This document shows, piece after piece, positions 57,101-64,000 of a DNA stretch of 64,000 nucleotides. The stretch is taken from contig NBAY01000007.1 of assembly GCA_002794775.1 (NCBI GenBank), positions 62,001 through 126,000 of the forward strand. The letters are read 5' to 3'. Each line of letters starts with the position of its first letter. The stretch's first letter is position 1. Source of the DNA: Porodaedalea pini (Eukaryota; Basidiomycota; Agaricomycetes; Hymenochaetales; Hymenochaetaceae). The position numbers and the translations under genes were made by a program. The notes under the pieces are model-generated. The model made no database searches. It worked only from the letters and a program-made list of their open reading frames with translations, and had not been told where the DNA came from.

Positions 57101-58258
57101 ATTCCCACTGAACATAACATAGCAGACTTACTTACTAAAGCATTATCTGTAACTTTACTCAAGCGCTTTGTAGAACAACTTAAACTAACGCGCGCTTGAA
57201 GGGGAGTGTTGAACTATAAATAACTGACGGATACTTGCCTGAGCAAATATCCGTCACTGGTCACATGACCAACTTCCAGAACTCCGACTATATGCTCATA
57301 TGACTATGCACCATATGCTCACTATACTCTTTATAGTAAACTATTCAATTGTACTGTATATAAGGACGGGCACTCTTGCCCCTAATCTATAGCTTTGTCC
57401 CACTTTTCTGCTCGTCTAAGACGTTCTAACTAGAGAAAATTCAGCTGTTACTGTCACGGTGTCGCGGATGGCTTGCATACACTTGCAGAGGATGAGAAGG
57501 ACACAGAGCAAATCGAGGCAGAAAAGAGCGAACGGCTCAGACTGGAAATGGCAAAAAAGGAAGAGGACGATGAACGGCAAAAGGAAATCGATCGCTTATA
57601 TCTACCGGACAAAAGTCGACGCGCTCGTGTCGAAGATGCAGAAGACGATGATACCAAGTGTCCTCTCGACTCCGTAGAAGATAAAAAGCCCGGAAACAAT
57701 GATGGCATTGACTCCGATTCTGACTCCGACTACGGCAAGCTCATGTACCCGGTCGATGAGCCAGGGGTCGAAGAAGGCACGGACCTCAACAATGGAGATG
57801 CTGTTGCTGCAGACTTCACCAACGACGGTACGGTACCTGAGCTTGATTTGGACGCCCTAGCTGCAAAGGCGGATGCACGATCCAAAGCAGGGAAGGACGC
57901 GAAGACACGTCCCAAGCGCCGCAAACCAAAGAAGCGTCCCGCGAAGCTTCCTGAGATAAAGCCGGAAAAAGTTGAGCCCAAATCCGAGGTCCAAGCTTCC
58001 CCTTGGGAGACCGCCGGCCAACTAGTTGCATTCCGGAAGACTGCGGGCACACTGGCCGATGATTTCCTGAAAGCAGCGCATCCTGATATGAAGTTGAGAA
58101 AGATGCGGAGGGCCAAGTCTTTGGATATAGATGACGAGTGCGCGCGGAAGAGTTATAATAAGGGCTGGGATGACGCGAAGAAGATTGATGTGAGGAAGGG
58201 AAAGCGTACTGATGACGGCTTTAACTGTAAGCCATCGGCTGGTGCAGTTGAGTACTAA
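51116..58258 (+). CDS. DUF2786-type nuclear-looking protein, intron invaded by a copia element
   Basis: Start ATG 51116 (MAKAGKKNPERYVSLG). Residues 1-100 are acidic/Ser-rich then strongly basic (KSRSKRKRTEE, KKAKPKRKKAKSRAK). The DUF2786-like block reads VEKSVLERIKKALALADHPGTSEQEARAAMRMATKLMSQHSVTQA across short exons. A second conserved block runs MSTVTVRC, MQVFFDCKYY, FVFYG, LAEQTIAAAYAFEMTYNLILTWRA. A 12-nt exon (AGCGGGGATGTC) sits near 51848. The intron 52288-57444 contains the entire copia element; without it and the 5-bp duplication the intron would be 53 nt. The last exon (57445-58258) continues CHGVADGLHTLAEDEK with a charged tail and ends TAA 58256-58258. Molecular function is unknown. 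Confidence 0.8.
52323..52537 (+). repeat. Copia 5' LTR (215 bp)
   Basis: TATA box TATATAAG at 52473-52480. An imperfect palindrome at 52340-52372 (arms tgacggata...tatccgtca) is shared with the insert in G1. Confidence 0.93.
52538..52548 (+). promoter_or_regulatory. Copia primer-binding site for half initiator tRNA-Met
   Basis: GGTTATGAGCC is complementary to the GGCUCAUAACC anticodon stem-loop of initiator tRNA-Met and abuts the LTR. Confidence 0.75.
52586..57199 (+). CDS. Copia gag-pol polyprotein
   Basis: Start ATG 52586 (MSDRPPHSPTPP), 1537 residues, no stop or frameshift. Order: Pro/Thr-rich N-terminus; Gag with an RGG-rich stretch and CCHC knuckle (CYNCNNYGHQSPNC, near residue 381); protease DSGATLHL (near 529); integrase HHCC (HKKLGHL ... 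CRVC, from about 658) and core DIWGP / SDNDTVF / NGVAERTHQ; RT from about 1005 with YLYGELEDGEEIYIKPP; RNase H TDSDG / AEAEL / TDNQA (from about 1385). The RT active site, normally YVDD, reads HVND at codons 56225-56236, so one catalytic Asp is Asn (AAT, 56231-56233). This copy is therefore probably RT-dead despite the intact ORF. Codon use is much more AT-rich than in neighbouring genes. Confidence 0.92.
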   Translation: MSDRPPHSPTPPLPTTPKPTTSTRPRTRAQTQGEQLAATTSSTTQTPTPPVSTATPAQLERDFETLPPIPERVTPPTELSEGELTDPTTVPPTRTQRIPRRESPIMSALKAGEIIKLFDGIEPLDGVKNWKLWIFRIFQAINATGHPTLMEAGPSSPEENTIANTIYAGVIKNIPDKILGNYLGVTQVHVLLKQLKARYDIQTTVTNALNEGALFNVRGHVSQLDKTLDELERRHAELCAHGKQPADSTYLAAITAAIPPQYKYVITQLELQINAVNEYNKDKEDHEDVILTPNRLIQETRQAFANWSAANTRRNPIAATHPYQSEATHPYFRGRGGHTRGRGRGCGRFGTYRGRGRGRGGYSNNSDNSNSNSGNSNPFVKCYNCNNYGHQSPNCPQPWTQKTKDAMAKKGIQEHAKPPTTAHSHQASTMNAANVPATASTSTAVAQAHQATNVEMPNFPLTPPFTATITEITDDVTMQFDNESALFDFLRDDHYMDAIENFEANHVSATAIYLKENYANKLYHTMDIIDSGATLHLTPYFNRLTNVKQTDPISVITANSQTFITSTIGILTVEIPNGDTVSTITIKDVYYAKEMHMTLLSQSKLCAEGYEFIYKGNLCTIKAPSGEICGQIQCKNNLYSILKHYQMSTVKSITLFELHKKLGHLSYTYLKWLLKNHPESIHYKITDSTETQCRVCVEANIKRNVIPKTRTSELAKNFGDHFHMDIWGPAPTTAIGNFKYLLTLVDDCTRWVQMSLLKTKADGYTAYIKWATLLSTQYGIKIKILQSDNDTVFLSNDFQLFLDSQGTMRKLTVHDTPQQNGVAERTHQTILNQVRSNLLGHKLPDKLWGEAVNYSTFIHNRTPKAAINFISPYFKRFNKAYIFDNLHEFGTHVIFREENTNKLTPKGSYGRWLCWDEESKGHRIYHDQKITVERNVQFLEVAPSRIEGEQTNTPLENNQNKPTETTEPRRSERQRKPTKHSRGLDYTEELNLAIYLTEFNEFNNEQLGDPITFQQAIKRPDALRWAKAMKDEIETLKERQTWEYVYPPTNANIIGTRFVYKTKRLADGRIDKYKARLVVQGYAQQEGIDFYSDDLFAPVARLSTVRTILSWAATNDHEIHQIDIKSAYLYGELEDGEEIYIKPPPGYNKLLPDLKPGQILKLKKALYGLKQAGRRWYKKLMSILTKIGLTRSDNDNAVFFKTENNKTILVLFVHVNDITIAAKSTKLLTELKTQIGNEVTYTDGNEIHWLLGIEIKCNRQTKTIALKQQNYIETIIKRYNLENAKLKNSPMEPGRQLSTDDAPADDEELTYMEKVPYMNMVGALRYAADCTRPDIAYTCGILARYLTNPGIKHFDATKQCFQYLHSTKDYWLILGGTENTQLTGYTDSDGMTTEGHKAISGYFFKLGNSITSWSSKRQTLVSLAVAEAELIALAYATQEAIWLKRLVNEVLQALFTPTTIFTDNQAIITMATDPECKYSQRTKHIDIRKDFFRDHIDKGTIAVEYIPTEHNIADLLTKALSVTLLKRFVEQLKLTRA
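57207..57421 (+). repeat. Copia 3' LTR (215 bp)
   Basis: Two substitutions from the 5' LTR by eye (gaccgac/gaccaac; ctccaac/ctccgac). Confidence 0.93.
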
Positions 58259-60649
58259 ATTGTCTTGTTATCACTTTCTCGGAGTGTACCGTGACAAAAC
58301 GTCCATTTGCTGACCTCATCTCGCTCAAATGATGACGAGGCTGCAGAAATTACAGATTTTGACATATCGTCATATTCCATCCTTTCGAGAAACTCGCACA
58401 CGCGATATGTGAGACAACAGATATTAATATTGTTATCACGACCTGAGTGAATGACTCCAGAAAAAGACCAGCAGGAGAAAATCAGCAAACAAAAAAGCTT
58501 GAGAGACTGAGTACGTCTGAGAAAGATCCGGCCGCTCTCAAGCTGCTTCATGAAGCACTAAAGTAGCCATGTTGGTAAGTAAGCTATGTATGCTGGGATG
58601 CTGCCAGTGGTCAGGATTCAAAACATCACAAAATTTTGCAAAAAATTATATTTGATTATACTTCGAAAAAAATTTGATTACCGATTATATGCGAATACCA
58701 GCCCTGGAGTTCCCGGCTTCGCCGAGAACTCTGCTGGCCATCAATCTGAGTTTTTTAGGCATTGCTTAATCTGAGTTTTTTTGTTTCTTCAGATTTAATT
58801 AATGCAATTTCTCACTCTAAAAGCTATACCTATTTAAAGTTCCTTGCTGGCCATCAGTCTAAGCTCTTAGAACAATGCTTCATCTTAGTTCACATGATTC
58901 TTCAATTGCAAAACTATATATCTCACATACACATGCTTGAAAGCAATCTGAATTGTATGACATTCTATTTACAACAAAACCTCACTAAGTACAATATTGG
59001 TTGTTGAGAACTTGAAGATAGAATAAGTCTTCTTCAATGGAGAGACATAGTGCATAATACCTGCTTCTCATGTCTCCATTTAAAATAGAAAGGATATTCT
59101 TTATACAATATAGATACTATGTTAGGACACCTTATATTATATTCATAAAAGGCTATACAGTAGGCAAAAAAAGTATTGCATCACCCCTCTGAACCAAAGT
59201 TTAGTCTGTAACTCACTCAGAAGAACATATCTTTTCTTCACACTCTATAGGCTTGTAAGCCTCCATGAAGAGACTATCTATCCTGTATAAGAACCCATGC
59301 TCTGTAGTGTAAGAGATGAAATGAGCTCTAACATATATTTCAAAATAAGGCTAAAAGAGAGATTCAACTTGCCCTATAAATTTAATATGAGGCAAGACCT
59401 TTTTGCACTGCCTGTATTTAGAGATGTATACAGTGGTTCTATGCTTCTGTACCATTAGGAGAGAAGAATTGTATCTGTGAAAAATATACTTCAGTAAATT
59501 GTGATGAAAATTTGGTCTATAAAGAAGAACATCAGAAAAAGTATGCTTTTCAGAGTACAACTATCTATATAATACTATGGGTACCTGCATGTAAGAAAGC
59601 TACTAATACCTTCTGCAGTGACATAAAATAAATGGACATATTGATGTGCTTGCATTAAGTGTGCTTTATCTTTCATGGTCTAACACAACTATGTAGCTGT
59701 ACCACAATTATGAGGTGTCCAAGTCTGAGACTCAGTGGCAGCCTCCAGACCTTTGGAGTCTGGCACATTATGTTTAGTTCATGCCCTTTTCACATTCTCT
59801 TTACTTCCCAACTCATCCAAAGCTTATATGCACTTATACTGAGTTGTGCTATGCATACTCTGGCATGAGCCAGGCCAATGATTTACATATTCTGAGAGTA
59901 ATTCTCAATGGACTCCAATTGGTTGATTTTCTACTGATATTTATTTTATAATACACATGAAGAAGATAGAAGAATATTTGTCTAACTGACTTATTTTTTT
60001 CCTGCATTTTTCCTAACTTTTTCATATGAGGAATGAGTTGTTTGAGCTCAGAGTATAAAATTGATTGAAGATGATTTGCATGCTGCTGCTTTGGAATTAC
60101 CACTTTTAGTCATCAAATTTTTGAGAGAAGAGCATGATTTAATTATAATGGTTTTTCCTGATTTTTGCGTTTTTTTTTTCATATTTTTTACAATTTTTTT
60201 TCATATGGGAAATGGGTTGATTGAGGCTACAGACCGGTCTGCTCACGGATGTGTGCACATGTGCAGACATCATGTGATGATCTGCATGTGAGCCATCAAA
60301 TGTTTCGGAGCTGGCCGGAGCAGGAGCATGTGATGCAATGACTGAAGAAGGAAAAAGGAAGCATCAAACAATTGAAAGTCCGAATTTAGTCAGCTTGTGG
60401 CTATGTAAAAGTAGGGGGTTGTGTTTGTATATTAAGATAAGCTGCTTAAATTCTGAGTACATGCCAAATATAGTCCAAGCTCAATCGGTTATAATCCCCG
60501 TAAGCACATGTAATTCTTTGCAAATTTTTGTGATGAAAGTATTTGGAAGTTGAAACTTTCTTCGATCAATTTGCATCACGTGAGACGGCTCACTGGCGCC
60601 GATCCTAATATTAGTGTCGATCTTCGCATACACTGCAAATTTGACAGCC
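58259..60649. other. 2.4-kb AT-rich gene-free region
   Basis: No supportable gene on either strand. It holds a short GC hairpin with a TTCG loop (58707-58731). It also holds a degenerate duplication (blocks starting gctggccatca at 58733 and 58846) and a second degenerate duplication (ttttcatatgRgRaatg near 60018 and 60199). Promoter sequences of the following gene should lie in the last few hundred bases. Confidence 0.5.
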
Positions 60650-62131
60650 ATGAGCGCCGGCGCCAACGAACAAGACATCGAGCAGGAGGCAGAGATCAAT
60701 GCTCTGGTGGAACTCGGAAGCACGCTTATCGAAAATATCTTTGAAGCTAGACCGCTTGACGAACTGAAGGCTCTTATTGACCACGACGCACCTCTATGGT
60801 ATCAAGACGATGAAGGGAATTCTGCCCTGCATGCTGCGGCTTACATTGAGGACAAAGACCTCGTTGATCTTCTTCTAGAAAAGGGCGCAGTATGGAATGC
60901 TGGTGTGTCTGCTACATTACTTCAAATTTAATACCTGACAGTCCCCAACATTTAGTGGATAATGTGGGAGCCACGGCGGGAGATGTTGCGCTTTCCTTGA
61001 ACAATGAAAAATGTTACAGGTCGATCCGGGATGCAGGGCTCAGATCTGGTATGGGAGAGTATATCTTACTTATACTATGGTAGCTAATGTTAGAAAAAGA
61101 ATACCTGCTGTCCCATTTATCGTCTAAGAAAATTCCGTTCTCTCCTCTCTCGTCTATTATTCTTCACGCTAATGACACGACCGCTGCTGGCTCATCATCA
61201 GAGTTTCTGAGTACGCGTTTAACGTTTACGAAGGACAGCTTTGGCCAAGAAATTTGTCTTGTAAAGGCTGGAGATGAGGAAATCGGCGTCATGATGGGTT
61301 GGGAAAAGGGCATCAGTAAGTTGGACCTTTTGCTTAGCAGTTAAAAAAAAACCATCAACTTCCAAAAGTGCAGGAAACTGTGAACAAGCTCTGTGAAGGT
61401 CTTGAAGACGAGTTTAGTGTACTAAATGTTGGCTTCGGCCTCGGAATAGTAGGTGACCTTCACCTCAGCATAGCACCTAAAGAGAGAGTCTAACAAAAAT
61501 CCATTACTTCATTCCAGATCGACTCTATGTTCCAGGCCCTACCTAGTCCTCCGAAGCAGCACTTCATTATCGAGGCCCACGCAGACGTTCTGCAACACAT
61601 GCGCGATCTCGGGTGGTATGAGAGGCCTGGAGTGACCATTCTAGAAGGGAAATGGCAGGACTTTATCGAGAGCGAAGAAATTATGGCTGTAGGTGGCTTT
61701 GATGTCGTTTACACAGATACGTTTTCCGAGAATTATCAGGGTGAGCTCACTGTTAAGCTCTTCTCAAAGCGGGGCACCAAGCTTTCTTTTCTAGACCTCC
61801 ATACTTTCTTTGAGCATTTGCCGGATCTGCTGAGTGGTCCTGAGGCTCGATTCAGCTTTTTTAATGGACTAGGAGCAACAAGTACGTCGTTTTCTTTGTT
61901 TGCTTCTATAAAACAAAATTTACTGGCTATATGTATGAAGATGCGTTGTTCTACGACGTCTATACGCAACTTTCAGATCTTCACCTCTCAAACGTGGGCC
62001 TTAGTGTGACATGGAGCGATGTGGATGTAATGGGAGATCAGGACGACGTGGATAGATGGAGCGGAACAAGAAAATATTTTGGGATGAGGTTCTATCGCCT
62101 ACCCATCGGACGCATGTCCCTCTTAACATGA
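60650..62131 (+). CDS. RMT2: Protein arginine N5-methyltransferase (Rmt2)
   Basis: Start ATG 60650 (MSAGANEQDIEQEAEINALVELG). Ankyrin-type N-terminus (DDEGNSALHAAAYIEDKDLVDLLLEKGAVWNAVDNVGATAGDVAL, joined over the first intron) precedes the methyltransferase. The SAM-binding core comprises VLNVGFGLGIIDSMFQ, HFIIEAHADVLQHM, VTILEGKWQDF, FDVVYTDTFSENYQDLHTFFEHLPDLLSGPEARFSFFNGLGA. The end reads TRKYFGMRFYRLPIGRM. At least six introns. One (after GWEKGI) uses an AAG acceptor giving IMQETVNKL, because the nearby CAG acceptor causes a stop. Family role: delta-nitrogen arginine methylation of ribosomal protein L12. It converges with the beta-mannosidase gene, 100 bp between stops. Confidence 0.9.
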
Positions 62132-62189
62132 AAAAAAAAAACCATAGGCATTTGACCAACTGCACAACATTTTCCTATTTTACGAATAG

Positions 62190-62220
62190 CATCCCCCCCC
62201 CCCCCACCCCACACACACGT
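62190..62220. repeat. C-rich and CA-rich simple repeat between convergent genes
   Basis: A run of about 15 C followed by a cacaca stretch, in the 100-bp gap between the rmt2 and beta-mannosidase stop codons. Confidence 0.7.
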
Positions 62221-62231
62221 TCTCTCTCGTT

Positions 62232-64000
62232 TCACATGTTTGTGTTGTTCCAAAGCGATCTGACTACGAAGTCCGCAGGATCGGGATCGAGGACTTTTGA
62301 GATGTCCTCGTTCAACGTGAATCGGACTATTTTCTACGTTCAGGAAACCGTAGTTGAACAAGCGTATATGATCAAACTGACCTGTTCTGTCAATTCCTGG
62401 TATGAGATAAAACCCGTTCGATGGTTTGCCGGTGGCGTTGTCCACAAAAATTCCTACAGTTCCGGATGGGTGGTCCAGCCAGGTGAAAGGAGCTACGCCT
62501 CCTTGCGCAGACAGCGTGAAAGTCAGGTTCTGACCCCTAGTGACGTTAATCTGGGGATCAATGAGTGAAACGTTGGACAAAGGCGTCGGCGTAAACTGAA
62601 ATAACGAGTGAATGAGCGTGCGATTTGTTAAAACGAAGACGAAACTCACGTATTGCTCGTTTGACACCTGCCCGTTCTCGGTCTCAGCAGTAAGATTCAA
62701 GAGCATCCAGGCACCTGACGCATTCGCTCCCGTGGGAAGGATGGAGTCCAGTCCTGTCGCCGAAAATAACACGGTGTTGTTGAGCGTCGGCGTCGTGAAC
62801 TCGTGAAGGCTAGAGTTCAGCACATTGCCAGCCCAGTCAAACCAGGTGAGCTGCGCAGTCCCGTTGACGGTCTCCCAACGATCAGAGGTAACGAGGACCT
62901 CCAGCGTCTGGTTTTCCGGTGTCCAAAAGGGGTAAACGGTTACTGGAGCGAAAGCTCCGCCCAAAGCGTATTGCAAAACTTTCCAGCGCCCAGAATATTC
63001 AATACTCGACCAGCTCACACCCTGTCCAGATTTATTTTGAGAATGTTCCAAAGCCTGAATGGATAAAATGAAAGACTGACTTGCCAAATGTCATTCAGCT
63101 GCCATACCAATGCACCTAGGTTGTTTTCCCCGAGGCCTGCGCCGCGGCGGTACCACGCGATCTCAGACACCATGTTGAGTGACTGGAAGATCTGAGTGCT
63201 CCAGCACCATTGCGCGAACGTCTGGTTCGAAGAGTCTGTGCCTGGAGTGGGAAGCCAGAGCTCGACCCCCGAGGTCATCTGCGCCTGACCTTGGTTTGCG
63301 TTAGGATTCGGCCAGGTGAGGCCAGCTGCTGGAGGATGGTGGTCGCGAGAAAAGACTATGGTTGAGTTGAAAGAGAAGTCATTTGGAGATTCGAGTACCT
63401 CTTCCCAGCTGTAGAAGGAAGGCATGGAGTGGAACCCGAACTCGTTCACGAACCTGTTAACAAAGTCGTCATTCTGAGAACATCTCAATATAGGCAACTT
63501 ATCAGCTTACCTAGACACAGGATATGTGCTATAGTTGAAAGCTTGAGAGGCGTCGTAGTTGTAGCGCTCTAGGATCAAGCCGATAACGTATCAGTACACT
63601 CGGATGACGAAGGACAATAGGCAATTTGTACCGCTGTTGCCGTAGATTTCCCCAGGAGTTTCGTTGAGGAATCTCAGAACATACGGGTCTAGACTGAGAT
63701 ATCCGCTTGTCGTCGAGCAGTCCGAGTAAGACAGCTTTCGTAGTAATCAATCATAAGAAGCAGCGAGGTACATAGTCTTTAATAGACATACCGAGGACGT
63801 CTCGTTAAGCACTATGTCGTGCAGAAAATCTTGGAACAATGCAACGAACTGTGAAATAGCTTCAGTGAAATAACATGACGATATAAATCTGTACGTACTT
63901 CGTCCAAATAATGCGTTCCATTGACGACCGTTGTATTCACCTGCTCAACAATGCCTTCAATTTCATTGCCGCCCGCCCACTGAGCATTACTGGGGTGTCG
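62232..64000 (-). CDS. Secreted beta-mannosidase, glycoside hydrolase family 2 (5' part outside window)
   Basis: Minus strand; only the C-terminal half is inside. The catalytic region includes FVNEFGFHSMPSFYSWEEVL (NEFG carries the nucleophile Glu), then TFAQWCWSTQIFQSLNMVSEIAWYRRG and ENNLGALVWQLNDIWQ, all typical of GH2 beta-mannosidases. After an intron the protein reads SWSSIEYSGRWKVLQY and the C-terminal beta domains. The last intron (between DRT and VRFTLNEDISKVL) uses an acceptor ending aatag near 62331 to keep frame, and the stop is TGA at 62232-62234. Further exons continue to 64000. Function: removal of terminal beta-mannose from mannans and glycoproteins, probably extracellular. 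Confidence 0.87.

Larger units (their letters stand above)
52323..57421 (+). mobile_element. Ty1/copia element inside a host intron
   Basis: 215-bp LTRs lie at 52323-52537 and 57207-57421, start TGTTGAAC and end TCTAAGA, with two differences by eye. The target duplication cgttc is at 52318-52322 and 57422-57426. The primer site GGTTATGAGCC (52538-52548) directly follows the LTR and is complementary to the anticodon stem-loop of initiator tRNA-Met, as in Drosophila copia and yeast Ty5 (half-tRNA priming). A purine run (57198-57206) precedes the 3' LTR. It has a single full-length gag-pol ORF. It lies in the same orientation as the host gene, 35 nt after the donor site. Confidence 0.93.

Noticed and set aside
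1..64000. CRISPR arrays, rRNA genes, replication origins or prokaryotic operons
   Set aside because: Nothing of the kind seen; gene structure is eukaryotic throughout.

Overview
The window looks like chromosomal DNA of a filamentous basidiomycete, most probably an agaricomycete. The support is gene content (adenylate cyclase with RA, LRR, PP2C-like and cyclase domains; secreted GH79 and GH2 glycosidases; Rmt2; APC8/Cdc23), dense introns of about 50-65 nt, and fungal transposon families (Tad-like LINE, Ty3/gypsy chromoviruses with a terminal chromodomain, Ty1/copia). Nothing prokaryotic is present. All intron, motif and repeat calls were made by eye.

Layout. 1-~6060: minus-strand Tad-like LINE, cut by the window edge. 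6229-8403 (+): flavin-dependent monooxygenase, 8 exons. 8985-11715 (-): NIPA-type transporter A. 12150-18006 (-): adenylate cyclase. 18957-19750 (-): glyoxalase I. 20355-39214: a nested transposon cluster. 39835-42046 (+): NIPA paralog B. 42489-44960 (-): Cdc23/APC8. 45645-45739 (+): intron-containing tRNA-Ser(CGA). 46032-47722 (-): PWWP/LEDGF-like protein. 48369-50710 (+): GH79. 51116-58258 (+): DUF2786-type gene whose 53-nt intron was invaded by a 5.1-kb copia element. 60650-62131 (+): Rmt2. 62232-end (-): beta-mannosidase, 5' part outside the window.

The nested cluster can be read layer by layer from target-site duplications. A short TA-flanked terminal-inverted-repeat element (ends at 20357 and 39212) took gypsy element G1 (20966-28868, TSD taccc). 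Gypsy element G2 (28872-39176, TSD catac) then landed two bases inside the right end of G1, pushing the right TSD copy of G1 10.3 kb away. G2 took a gag-only LTR element on the minus strand (34283-38341). G1 separately carries a 1.7-kb insert with a 215-codon minus-strand ORF. LTR divergence (about 3/389, 1/413 and 2/988 mismatches by eye) fits this order.

The most interesting biology is in G1/G2. (i) An 11-nt sequence at the predicted RNA start is exactly complementary to the 11 nt just after the LTR, as in Tf1 self-priming. (ii) A slippery heptamer in the correct phase joins gag to pol by -1 frameshifting. (iii) Upstream of the gag AUG there is an almost AUG-free leader with a reading frame conserved between G1 and G2 by synonymous changes. 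It joins gag in frame only after removal of a 56/58-nt intron, which suggests a non-AUG-initiated Gag extension of about 150 codons. The host genes also show three 6-nt microexons (two at the same place in the NIPA paralogs) and two GC-AG introns.
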